Assembly: GCA_014621425.1 (NCBI GenBank)
Contig: JAANBB010000756.1
Coordinates: 1 to 12,004, forward strand
Reading direction: 5' to 3'
DNA length: 12,004 bases
Origin: Cylindrodendrum hubeiense
Lineage: Eukaryota; Ascomycota; Sordariomycetes; Hypocreales; Nectriaceae
Shown in pieces: positions 1 to 7,765 of the stretch (within the stretch, counting starts at the first letter, position 1; each line of letters begins with the position of its first letter). The notes below the pieces were generated by a model. That model was not told the DNA's origin. It saw only the letters and a list, made by a program, of their open reading frames with translations, and did no database searches. The translations under genes were made by a program, and so were the position numbers.

Positions 1-92
1 GCTTGTGCCTGGGCTTGTGCCTGGGCTTGTGCCTGGGCTTGTGCCTGGGCTTGTGCCTGTGCCTGAGCCTGTGCCTGTGCTTGAGCAGCAGC
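1..92. repeat. 12-bp tandem minisatellite encoding (AQ)n
   Basis: Five consecutive copies of the 12-mer GCTTGTGCCTGG fill 1-60; the last copy ends in T instead of G. They then decay into related GCCTGAGCCTGTGCCTG sequence and a GCA run to about 99. On the coding (minus) strand each unit gives Ala-Gln-Ala-Gln in the taf12 frame, so changes of one unit keep the frame. The array touches the window edge and its full length is unknown. Confidence 0.9.
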
Positions 93-1010
93 AGCAGCAT
101 TAACCTGGGCGGTCTGCTGAGCTGCTTGGGGGGCAGCAGCAGCTCCTGCTTGAGCAGCTTGAGTGGTTCCCTGGAGGTTGCCCTGTTGCTTCCTGACACT
201 ATCAACCCACTTATGGGCATCGGAGTGAACCTTGAGCTGCTGCTCCTTCCTGATCTGCAGTTGTCGCAGCTCTTCCTCCTTGAATGGGTTACCTGCTGCA
301 GCACGATCTGTGATGAGCTTGTCGATTTGTGCAACCTTTTGCTTGCTGCTCTCCATCGTCATGAGCGCTCTCCCATATCGCTCCTTGATCTCCTCAACCC
401 ATTTCGAAGCCTCGGCTCCCGACTTCTCGGCGAGCTGAGCCGGCGCTCGGAAGGTCATCTTGTTGACGTGATTCATGATGTGGTCGGGGATTTTCGGTCG
501 CTGGGCAACCGCGGCTTGCGGGTTTGGTCTCGGAGCCCCTCCGGCGGTAGCGGCGTTGGCCTGAGCAGTTCCACCGGCGGCGGCGGCGGCGGCAACGTTC
601 TGCTGAGGCTGTGCCTGGGCTGCGGGTTGTACGGCAGTGTTTTGCTGCACTGGCTGTGGACGAGGTTGCGCTTGCTGCTGTTGTCCCGCCTGTCCCTGCT
701 GTTGCTGTGCTTGTTGTTGCAGTTGTTGCTGCGCAAGCTGTTGTTGCTGGGCCGCCCTGCGCTGCTGGATCTTGGTGATGAGCATCCTGGAGAACTCAAT
801 AATCTTCTGTCTAGCGGCGAGGTGCTCCGGGCTGTTTTGCGCCGAGTTGTGGGCCTTGTTCCAGAGGCCCTGCAGGCCTTGCTCGTACTTGGTCTTTTCT
901 TCTTCGCTGAGGGTCGGCAGGCTTCGGATTTGGGATGGCTGGTACATTGGGGGCGGTCGCTGTTGAGGCTGCTGAGGCTGCTGGCCTTGCTGGGCCATTT
1001 GGGAATCCAT
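1..1010 (-). CDS. taf12: Probable TFIID/SAGA subunit TAF12, N-terminal part (3' partial)
   Basis: The reading frame is open on the minus strand from the ATG at 1010-1008 to the window edge, giving 336 codons with no stop and no intron needed. Residues 1-30 are Q/P-rich. A charged helical segment follows at about 33-85, with LPTLSEEEKTKYEQGL, GLWNKA and a KIIEFSRML-like stretch (here QKIIEFSRMLITKIQQRR). Then come a polyQ tract, an A/P/Q linker, and a second conserved-looking block at about 155-270 that includes PDHIMNHVNKMTFRAP, a coiled-coil-like segment and HKWVDSVRKQQ. The visible end is an AQ-dipeptide tract. This arrangement matches my memory of fungal TAF12, where the histone-fold domain shared by TFIID and SAGA lies C-terminal to such a region. 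That fold would be left of the window, so it cannot be confirmed. Med15/Gal11 is the main alternative, but no KIX-like N-terminus is seen. The protein is expected to be nuclear. Confidence 0.6.
   Translation of the reverse strand, partial: MDSQMAQQGQQPQQPQQRPPPMYQPSQIRSLPTLSEEEKTKYEQGLQGLWNKAHNSAQNSPEHLAARQKIIEFSRMLITKIQQRRAAQQQQLAQQQLQQQAQQQQGQAGQQQQAQPRPQPVQQNTAVQPAAQAQPQQNVAAAAAAGGTAQANAATAGGAPRPNPQAAVAQRPKIPDHIMNHVNKMTFRAPAQLAEKSGAEASKWVEEIKERYGRALMTMESSKQKVAQIDKLITDRAAAGNPFKEEELRQLQIRKEQQLKVHSDAHKWVDSVRKQQGNLQGTTQAAQAGAAAAPQAAQQTAQVNAAAAAQAQAQAQAQAQAQAQAQAQAQAQAQAQ
573..754. repeat. Ala- and Gln-codon low-complexity tracts in the taf12 frame
   Basis: A GGC run near 573-592 encodes a short polyalanine stretch on the minus strand. 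A CAA/CAG-rich stretch at about 668-754 (minus strand) encodes a Gln-rich segment broken by Ala, Leu and Gly. Mixed CAA and CAG codons suggest an old, selected Q-rich region rather than a pure young microsatellite. Confidence 0.75.
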
Positions 1011-1138
1011 GATGTCGGTTTGAGTCAGATGGAGATCAGACAAGTCGAGACGGCTGGGTTTGGAAGGTCGACAAACAAAGGGACAGACACGAGCGAGCAA
1101 GCAACCGAGACCAGGTGACAAGCAACCTTAAGCTTTGA

Positions 1139-1147
1139 TAAATATAT
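1139..1147 (-). promoter_or_regulatory. TATA-like element upstream of taf12
   Basis: The minus strand reads ATATATTTA here, about 130 nt upstream of the taf12 ATG, in an otherwise GC-balanced region. Position and sequence suit a core promoter TATA element. Fungal promoters often lack one, and no transcript start can be seen. Confidence 0.3.
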
Positions 1148-1951
1148 GGGACAAGGCAAAATGATTATGACGGACAAGGTTTTAGAGTCAGACAGGTGAC
1201 TGGTTGATACAGCTTCGGCCGCAGTTCGCGATGGTTCGCCAATTGGTGGCGCGCGCCTGGCAGGCAGCGTGATGGAGATGCGCGACGCGGAATATCAGTC
1301 GGCCCGGCGCGGAGCAGGCCCCTGGTCACCTTGTCGACGGCTGTGGGGAGAAAGCATCAGCATCCACATGGGGGACCAGGATGGACCAGTGGCCTGGGCT
1401 GACGCTAAGGCAAGATGGACGAACTACGAAATAGGTGGCATCAGCACGGGAGCCATGTCCGAAGGGTGCGCTGCAGACAAGTTGCTACCCTACAAGATGT
1501 CTGCTCGGAAACATGCGCATGGCTCGTGCAACGATTGGCCGGCGGGCGGTTGACGTCGAAACATGCCCAGACTGACAGAGCAGCACATCGTCGGGGAGCT
1601 GCTGGCCTCGCTACTCCTACCTAGCAACGAGAATGATGGACAATAAACCGTCGTCGGTCGTATTCGTACACTGAATTGTTGGCGATCCAGGACCACGTCT
1701 ATCCTAGGCCTGGGATTCCACCTAGCTCGGGTAATCATGTAATGTCAGAAATTACCCGTCAAGAGCAGCGGTAGGGTATCATTTCTTCAAGCTTGCACCC
1801 GGAACTAAGTCCCCAACGAACGTTCCGGCAAGGGGTGTGCTTTCCCCGGCCGGGCAATTTCGTCCATCCCTCATCTCCGCCCGCACGTCTTCTCTGCTGC
1901 CTTGTCTTCTGGCTTCCCTCATCTTCTACCCATTCGGTCGGTAATTAAGCC

Positions 1952-1995
1952 CCTAGCAATTACCTAGCAACTACCTAGCGACTACCTAGTAATTA
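1952..1995. repeat. Four-copy 11-bp tandem repeat (CCTAGCAACTA type)
   Basis: Four head-to-tail copies lie at 1952-1962 (CCTAGCAATTA), 1963-1973 (CCTAGCAACTA), 1974-1984 (CCTAGCGACTA) and 1985-1995 (CCTAGTAATTA). The array is bracketed by two copies of TAATTAAG, at 1942-1949 and 1990-1997. A further partial copy, CCTAGCAAC, sits alone at 1620-1628. The array is about 310 nt upstream of the 2302 ATG, so it may be a cluster of protein-binding sites or a neutral minisatellite. Confidence 0.8.
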
Positions 1996-2301
1996 AGCCT
2001 GCGGCACTGTAGTAGGGTAGCAGGTACGTCTCTGCCCATTTCCCTCGGCCGTTCCCGCCCACTTCTTCCCCAACGAGCCAGAGCCATCGCGTTGCTGTCT
2101 TTCTGCCCCGTGCGGTATCCCGTCCTCCGCTTCCGCACTCCACCCACTATTATTATCTACCCTCTACGTCCATCCTCTCCGCCATCCAGAGCTCTTCCAT
2201 CACTCATCCTTCCTTCTCCTCCTCCCCCTTCTTCTCCTCCATCTTGCTCCCAGGCGCACTTCATTGACCCGCCCAGACAGTCTCCATCTCACATCGCCAT
2301 C

Positions 2302-3210
2302 ATGCGCTTCTCATCATCCGCTCTCGTCGCGGCGCTGCCCGCCCTGGCCGCCGCCCAGGACTCCCCCATCGATCAGTACAAGGCCCAGTTCCAGGACTTC
2401 CTTGGCCAGATGAGCTCCTACATTCCCAACCCGGGCGCTCACGACCCCGTCGCTGCCCACGAGGCCAAGACCGGTGCTCTGAAGCTGTCCACCCTGACCC
2501 TCAACAACTGGCAGGAGACCCTCTACGAGCCCGTTGGCCCTGACGACTACCTCTCCCGAGGAGTGGTGGGTTCTCGTCTCCGGACGCAACAAGACCTGCT
2601 ATGGTACGATATTCTGCCACGCCTTATGCCGACTTCTTGAACTGGCGCATTGCATTGAACTAGGAGCTGAACTAACACAACACCCACAGGCCGATGCGAC
2701 AAGGTTGAGGCCGCTTTCAAGGAGACGGCTGCCAAGTTTGCGCTCCTCGAGCAGGCTCCTCACATGGGCTACCTGAACTGCGACGACCAGCCCATTCTCT
2801 GCAACGCCTGGTCTACCGGCACCTCCAACCTCTACGTCTTCGAGATGCTCCCTTCCCCGGCGCCTATCGATATCTACAAGAAGAGGCTCAACATGACCAC
2901 CACCACCAGCGAGGACCTTGTCAACCTCTTTGAGACTGGCTCTAAGGACGAGTTCAAGCTCCTCGAGGCTGGCTGGTTCCACCCCTTCCAGGGTAAGGCC
3001 GTCGAGTTTGGCATCGCCGTCCCCTTCGGCTATGTCATGTGGGCCTTCGGTCTCATCCCCAACTGGATGTTCATGCTGGTTGTGTCCTTTGTCAGCCGAA
3101 CCATGATGTGAGTCCCCGTGTCCGTTGCATTGATGACCCAAACGCTAACAACCACCAGGGGCAACCGTGTACAGGGCCAGGCCAACCGCGACGCTGGACG
3201 CGCCCAATAA
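2302..3210 (+). CDS. Secretory-pathway membrane protein, thioredoxin-like (unnamed), with apparent frameshift
   Basis: The ATG at 2302 follows a CT-rich leader and opens a clear signal peptide (MRFSSSALVAALPALAAAQ). Two introns are evident: 2604-2689 (CTAAC branch, CACAG acceptor) and 3108-3158 (GTGAGT donor, GCTAAC branch). They join to a TAA at 3208-3210. Exon 1 starts in one frame (through LYEPVGPDD, codons to 2547) and continues from 2549 in the next (SPEEWWVLVSGRNKTC), so one base near 2548 is extra. Allowing for it gives about 256 residues. The middle has a beta-strand-like WWVLVSG, a CYGRC motif (C99, C103), then NCDDQPILC (C131, C138) and LYVFEMLP, an order reminiscent of a thioredoxin fold. 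There are sequons at N96 and N168. One or two hydrophobic segments at about 206-240 precede a short basic tail. I infer a lumenal domain anchored in an ER-type membrane; I know similar unnamed fungal proteins, but not their role. Confidence 0.75.
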
Positions 3211-3400
3211 TTACATCCAAACCCCCGAAATGGGTGCCACGAATGGAATGCTTTTTAAGTTGTTTGATGTGACTGGGCGAAACTGCTGGGATCCGTCCTA
3301 CGCGGCGATGACGTGTTAGCCTGGGATTATTGGGTCAGGATCTTGTTTTATTATTCCTGTACGCACCTTGTTGTAGGAAGAGCATTGTAATACCCTGATA
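3211..3400. terminator. Short convergent 3' region
   Basis: The 190-nt gap lies between two convergent stop codons and must hold both 3' ends. It is AT-richer than the flanking genes, with TTTTATTATT near 3345-3355. No exact AATAAA is seen in either direction, so poly(A) sites cannot be placed. Confidence 0.35.
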
Positions 3401-4016
3401 TCAAGATTTGCCCTCGCAAGCCGCCTCTACATTTCTAAGTCCGTCGATGATCTCGTCTTTGATGTCGCTGTTGGCGAATTTTCCGTATCGTAGATCACTC
3501 AGGCCTCCGATGGTCTGCTTCACCGACTCGAGTAGCGCGGCCTCTTCTTCGGCAAGTTTCTCCATCTCTGCCTCGAGCGCACCAGTTGCGCCATCCAGCT
3601 CGGGGATTATGGAAGCGAGATTGTGCCGGGCACTTTTCGCTCCTGACATCTCCCCGAATAACTGCAGTGAGTTCTAGTATTAGTATTTGGAGACAAGACA
3701 ACATGTGGAGATGACGAACCGCGCGCTCCATCTCAATCTCACCGTCTACATCCTCACGCGCCGCCTCCCTCTTTGCACGGATGACTTCTCTGCGCAAAGC
3801 ATTTCCGCCCTTCACCTCGGCCTCGATGTCCCCCGCAACGCCATCCAGTACTGCATTGCGCTGCGCCTGAAGGTCGCGATAGAGCGATCGAACCTGTGGC
3901 GAGGCCTGTAATGGGCGAGGGAACAGCGCCTTGAACTGGTCCAGTGTCGTGATGGAGGTGAGGCTCGAGGGTTGGATGAGGTAGTTGATAAGTAGCTCGG
4001 ACTCGGTTGGCGCCAT
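3401..4016 (-). CDS. nkp2: Cnl2/Nkp2-family kinetochore protein
   Basis: Two exons give 185 residues. Exon 1 is 4016-3720, starting at an ATG in good context (ACAATCATGG). Exon 2 is 3661-3401. The 58-nt intron (3662-3719) has an uncommon GTTCGT donor, a TACTAAT branch and a CTGCAG acceptor, and joins in phase 0. The N-terminal block MAPTESELLINYLIQPSSL, then LDQFKALFPRPLQASPQVR and SLYRDLQAQR, fits the fungal Cnl2/Nkp2 family. In yeasts this protein belongs to the inner-kinetochore (Ctf19/Sim4, CCAN) complex at centromeres. The rest is charged and helical, as expected of a coiled-coil partner protein. An in-frame upstream start at 4112 is possible but adds a low-complexity stretch unlike the family. 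The neighbour genes give no functional hint. Confidence 0.82.
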
Positions 4017-4424
4017 GATTGTTGTGTGAGGCGCTGGTACGCTCGTTGAATATGTTGCGGCTGGCGTTGGAAGTGAGTGGTTGCTTCTCGGCGTGATGTA
4101 GTTGATTAGCAACTACATGGCAGACGCGATCAGAGAAGGGGACGCGTTAAGTGCCCCACCAATGTACGCACTGTGCTTTCTCGCGGTCCATGGGCGGGCC
4201 ATACAGTATTACAATCCTCAAAGACTGTGCCGTCTAGATCAGGCAATTCGGCCCTGGCCATGTGAGTAGTTAGCGACGTAGCTAAATATGCACATCTGAA
4301 TTCTAAATTGTACACTCCACCATTGCACCAGTTCTAGACATTTGGAAGTGAACCTGTAAACCAATTCGCTTTTGTGGCGAAACCATAAATACCCAAAATG
4401 GCAGCTATATCCTCGAGACGGTCT

Positions 4425-5000
4425 TCAAGTCAGAGTGGGACACCAACGTTGGTTTTGGGAGACTCTGTATTTAGAACTCTTGTCGACCCTAGTCTCGTTC
4501 TCGGCATCATCCTTGATGATCTTGGCAGCGTTTTTATCGTTGAGCTTAGGGACACGGGTGTTGGCGGGGAGGTCTTTGATGCAGAAATGGGACAGAGGTA
4601 TTAGGGCGTGCTGCTCCTGATTCTTCTCCTATCTACTTGCAGAGACATAGCTCTCAAGTTCGTACTTCTACTCATCGCAGCTGACCTCGAAATCTTATAA
4701 CCATAGTACTCGAGAGCAGAGAGGTGCTCGTTCATACAGAGGCGAGAGTGACCCGTTACATGAGCGACGTGTATACCGCCAGCCAGAGGGTTGAGTGCAG
4801 ATGCCACGAGCACACGTGAAATGTGATGACAGGGACCGAGTTGACGGCGTTGACAATGTGTGGTTGAACGCCAAGCTGGATCCCTGGAGAATACGGACCA
4901 GGAAGCCGTTAGTGTTGCAGACGACGATGTCGATATCACCCAGGGTGTAACTAGGTCGTATCACAGTGCCACCAAGACCCCTCTTACCAGTTCTTCGCAC
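4425..5000 (-). pseudogene. Possible decayed gene of unknown family
   Basis: Three minus-strand stretches look like protein rather than noise, but each is in a different frame. Around 5000-4870 is GTVIRPSYTLGDIDIVVCNT followed by NGFLVRILQG. Around 4830-4690 is SALNPLAGGIHVAHVTGH followed by CMNEHLSALEYYGYKI. From 4628 to the TGA at 4425 is a 67-codon open stretch with IKDLPANTRVPKLNDKNAAK and IIKDDAENETRVDK, using C-ending, fungal-style codons. Stops and shifts separate the pieces, and I could not link them by convincing introns. They could be exons of a real gene that I failed to assemble, or a relic. I do not recognise the family. Confidence 0.3.
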
Positions 5001-5269
5001 TAGTTGCTTAGGTAGATACCAAATTGGTCTCGCATAAATTGTAGAGAAGACATTGACAGTTCAAGTTCTCGACGCAGACTAATACAATGGGTTGCGCATG
5101 GCCAATTGACTCACCGGTTGTTGCGAGATGGGGTGGGCGGGAGAGCGTGGGGTAATGGAGGGGTCGTTGGGGTCTGGATGGTACGCAAACAGGTGCTGAA
5201 GCTACAGCAGCAAGCAGTGTTGTTTCAGGGGATGAGCCCACTAGAGTACAGCGGGGTGATGTTGACACC

Positions 5270-5287
5270 AGGTACATACATGTACCT
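5270..5287. repeat. 18-bp inverted repeat AGGTACAT-AC-ATGTACCT
   Basis: Perfect 8-bp arms flank a 2-bp spacer, about 390 nt upstream of the eaf3 ATG. The symmetry would suit a dimeric DNA-binding regulator. A perfect match of this size in 12 kb could also be chance. Confidence 0.45.
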
Positions 5288-5672
5288 CGCTCGCCTGTGG
5301 GCTTATCGGCTGTTATCGTAGATGCCGCTAGACCCGGAAAAATGGAGAGCGTCTATCAGCTGTGGGCAACTGGCAACGACTGGCAGCGAGGTACTGGTCC
5401 TTCCCAGGGAGTCGCGTCGCGTTAGTGACAAGAAAACTCCCTACAAGCCATTAACGCGAACCACTGTGCCTCAAGTTTGCAACACTGTATCGCCCATCGG
5501 CTCTCATCTCATCTCATGACGGCCCTCTCCTGAATCCTCAACACCAACTACACACTCATTCTCATCGCATCGCAGAGTGTATTTGCGCCAATCACAAACG
5601 CCCCATCTCCTCCAGCTCTCCTCTTCTTGTGCACACCGCCTCTTTTGAGTGGTTCCAGTTGCCAGCATCGCC

Positions 5673-7765
5673 ATGGCTCCTGCACGCCAGCAGCCGGCAC
5701 CGCCGCCGTTCAGCAAGGACGAAAAAGTCCTGTGCTTTCACATGGACATGCTGTATGAGGCTAAGATTATGGATGTGCAGCCCGGGGAGAAGCCTAGCGA
5801 CGGGTACCGGTACAAGGTTCACTACAAGGGTTGGAAGAACACCTGGGACGACTGGGTGCTTGTGGACCGCATCCGTCCCTTTGACGACGAGCACAAAGAG
5901 TTGGCCGCCCAGCTTCACGCGCAGGTCAAGCATAACATGCAGAGGAGCACGAAGCTGCCCAAGAAGGGCCTCCGCAGTGGCGCTGAATCGGCAAGGGTGA
6001 GCGAGGAGCGGGCTGGCTCCGCAACTGTCCAAGGGGGCCGCGGAGGACGACGAGGCAAGGACTGGGAACTCGAGCAGGTAAGAATATTGTCTTGTTTTTC
6101 TTTTCTTTGTGTCTGCCGTCGCGTTTGCTAGCCGACTTCAACAACGTCTGGATCTCGATCCTCCTGGTAGTCCAGGATGGTGGTAAGAGAGGCGTCTCCA
6201 AGCGCGACAACCTCGCTGAGCGCCAGCTGAGTGTCCTGTTACACGAATGTGTCGAGTTTTCCCGCTCCTTTCTATTCCAATTGTCGCGCTCAAAGCCTGC
6301 CATGGCCTTGCATACGACTGAGCTGTCTGTCGCAAGCTCGGAGGGACAAGGCTCCCATCCACAGTGTCGACAATGGGGCTGGCTGTTTCTCCTAGAACCC
6401 GCTGTCACTCCAGTACTTCTCCCCAACGCCAACACTTAGCACCCTGGAAATGCATTTGCGGATTCGCTCCCCCACAGCCTTGACCTTCATTCACTCGAGA
6501 CGTACTGAATTATTTCTTTTCTCCTGTGTCGACCCCGCGTCCCATCCACGCAAAACACAACCTTCCCCCCTTTCCGTCTCCTTTTCCCACCCTCAATATC
6601 CCACCTCACCAACTCGGCACCATGCCACGCTCGCGGCCGTCTGCGACTGGGAAACGCCCTCGCACCTCAAGTTCGGGGGGCTCTTCTCATGCACCTGCAT
6701 CTGGTGTCCGTTCGGGCTCGCGTAATTCAAAGAGACCCAGACTAGAAAGACGTTGCCTGGCACACGACCATCTCCTACAGCCTCCCAAGGATGGCCACCG
6801 CTACGTCACGGCCTCTGGCAGAAGTCTGGATGACGGACGCTACACCTGGCCGCTCGATGATATGGTCGACCATGAAAAACCACATGGCAAGGGCAAAAAG
6901 GCCCGCCGACCTCCTCTTGCGGCGAACCGAGAGCACCCTTCGCGCTCCATTACTGAGATGGTAGTCACATGCCCCTAATTTCAAGTTTGAACTTATTCAT
7001 CCTCACCCACAGAAGCCAAGCGGCTCAGCCAGTTCTGTTTATTCACTACCTCGTTTACTCCAGTCACAATACCGGGGGTATGTTCTAACCGTTCAACTAG
7101 GAGGATACTTTCCATAGCAAGCCAATGATCAACCTTCCCGTTCCCGATCATATCCAGGCTATGCTTGTGGATGATTGGGAGAATATCACCAAGAACAACC
7201 AGCTGGTTCCCCTCCCTCACGCCAAACCCGTCACCAAGATTCTTGAAGAGTACCTTGCACACGAGAAACCTCAACGAGAGGAGGGGTCCGCCAGCATGGA
7301 TATCTTGGAGGAAGTTATTGCAGGTTTCCGCGAGTATTTCGAGAAGGCCCTAAGCAGGATATTGCTTTACCGGTACTGTTGTCTCACACTGCTTAGGTGA
7401 ATCACCTATACTGACTACTTCCTAGCTTCGAACGTCACCAGTACATGGATGTACGGAAGTCGTGGGACAATGCAGATGATAACTCAGAAGTCAAGGGTGT
7501 CTGTGACGTGTATGGCGCAGAGCACCTGGCTCGGCTGATTGGTATGTCCTTGTTCCCATCCCAGGGCGTATGCATGAACTAACTCTTGGCAGTGTCGCTT
7601 CCTGAACTCCTGGCCCAAACAAACATGGACCAACAGTCAGTATCGCGACTTCGGGAGGAGGTCGGCAAGTTCACCGTCTGGCTGGGCAAGAACTGCGAGA
7701 CATACTTTGTCAGCGAGTACGAAACCCCGTCTCAGGAGTACATCGACAAGGCCCGGAGTTTCTAG
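5673..7765 (+). CDS. eaf3: Chromatin modification protein Eaf3 (MRG15-type chromodomain + MRG domain)
   Basis: Exons are 5673-6077, 7101-7372, 7426-7541 and 7593-7765, giving 321 residues, the normal family size. All introns are GT-AG: 6078-7100, 7373-7425 and 7542-7592. Residues 14-70 form the chromo-barrel domain, with KDEKVLCFHMDMLYEAKI and YKVHYKGWKNTWDDWV. Y28, Y51, W54 and W58 align with the aromatic cage of MRG15. A basic Gly/Arg-rich linker follows (about 95-135). The MRG domain fills the rest, including LPVPDHIQAMLVDDWEN, ILLYRFERHQYMD, DVYGAEHLARL and SLPELLAQTNMDQQSVSRL. Eaf3 works in the NuA4 acetyltransferase and Rpd3S-type deacetylase complexes and reads methylated H3K36 on transcribed genes. 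The ATG at 5673 is in good context (CGCCATGGC) after a CT-rich leader. The odd feature is intron 1: at 1,023 nt it is about twenty times longer than the other two. Confidence 0.93.
6510..6621 (+). promoter_or_regulatory. Leader-like CT-rich stretch inside eaf3 intron 1
   Basis: About 110 nt dominated by C and T, with runs such as TTCCCCCCTTTCC, ends at CTCGGCACCATGCC, a good fungal start context. This resembles the leaders ahead of the 2302 and eaf3 start codons. It suggests an internal promoter, but intron pyrimidine tracts could look the same. Confidence 0.3.
6622..6978 (+). CDS. Basic ORF in eaf3 intron 1; possible alternative first exon
   Basis: The ATG at 6622 in ACC-ATG-CC context opens 118 codons to the TAA at 6976-6978. 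The start (MPRSRPSATGKRPRTSSSGG) and the following Arg/Lys/Ser/Pro-rich stretch, including NSKRPRLERR, resemble nuclear localisation signals. A possible donor, GTAGTC at 6961, lies on a codon boundary and would splice in phase 0 to the eaf3 exon at 7101. That would give a 299-residue protein with this basic N-terminus plus the MRG domain but no chromodomain. An alternative splice to 7013 hits a stop at 7115. I recognise no homologue of the ORF. It may be an alternative first exon, a small nested gene, or chance. Confidence 0.3.
   Translation: MPRSRPSATGKRPRTSSSGGSSHAPASGVRSGSRNSKRPRLERRCLAHDHLLQPPKDGHRYVTASGRSLDDGRYTWPLDDMVDHEKPHGKGKKARRPPLAANREHPSRSITEMVVTCP

Larger units (their letters stand above)
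1011..2301. other. Divergent intergenic region between taf12 and the 2302 gene
   Basis: This 1.29-kb interval separates two genes transcribed away from each other and should hold both promoters and leaders. The right part (about 1850-2300) is strongly CT-rich on the plus strand, as is usual for filamentous-fungus leaders just ahead of an ATG. The left part has the TATA-like site, and the middle has the 11-bp repeat array. Short ORFs around 1269-1738 have no recognisable protein character, no convincing start context and no splice pattern, so I see no gene here. Confidence 0.6.
4017..5672. other. Long interval without an intact gene
   Basis: This 1.66-kb interval lies between the divergent nkp2 and eaf3 genes and so contains both promoters. 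The last 150 nt before eaf3 are CT-rich, with repeated TCTCATC-type sequence near 5503-5518, a likely leader. No complete gene is seen. Coding-like fragments on the minus strand (about 4425-5000) and an 18-bp inverted repeat (5270-5287) are listed separately. The interval is more AT-rich, with more TA dinucleotides, than the flanking genes. Confidence 0.6.
6078..7100 (+). other. Oversized eaf3 intron 1
   Basis: The donor GTAAGA at 6078 and the acceptor ACTAG ending at 7100, preceded by TTCTAAC, join codons CAG and GAG in phase 0, giving ELEQ-EDTFHSKPMINL across the junction. This agrees with the uninterrupted sequence expected of related Eaf3 proteins. A shorter intron ending at 6131 hits a stop after 12 codons. 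The intron holds a CT-rich, leader-like stretch at about 6510-6621 and the ORF at 6622. Confidence 0.7.

Noticed and set aside
3..1118. 371-codon plus-strand open frame (Leu/Cys/Ser-rich)
   Set aside because: It is the antisense of the Gln/Ala-rich taf12 sequence; CAG and GCC repeats read backwards give Leu, Gly and Cys runs.
1269..1738. Short overlapping ORFs in the divergent intergenic region
   Set aside because: They have no domain character, no CT-rich leader, no introns and inconsistent codon use.
2533..2560. 28-nt GT...AG segment as an intron resolving the frameshift in the 2302 gene
   Set aside because: It is shorter than known functional fungal introns and has no branch site, and its removal would delete residues (VGPDD region) that look coding.
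2599..3141. 180-codon minus-strand open frame
   Set aside because: It lies opposite the well-supported plus-strand exon 3 of the 2302 gene, whose splice sites and protein features are clear.
7078..7100. GTATGT...CTAAC...CTAG as a 23-nt intron in eaf3
   Set aside because: It is too short to splice. The CTAAC and CTAG are better read as the branch site and acceptor of the long intron 1.
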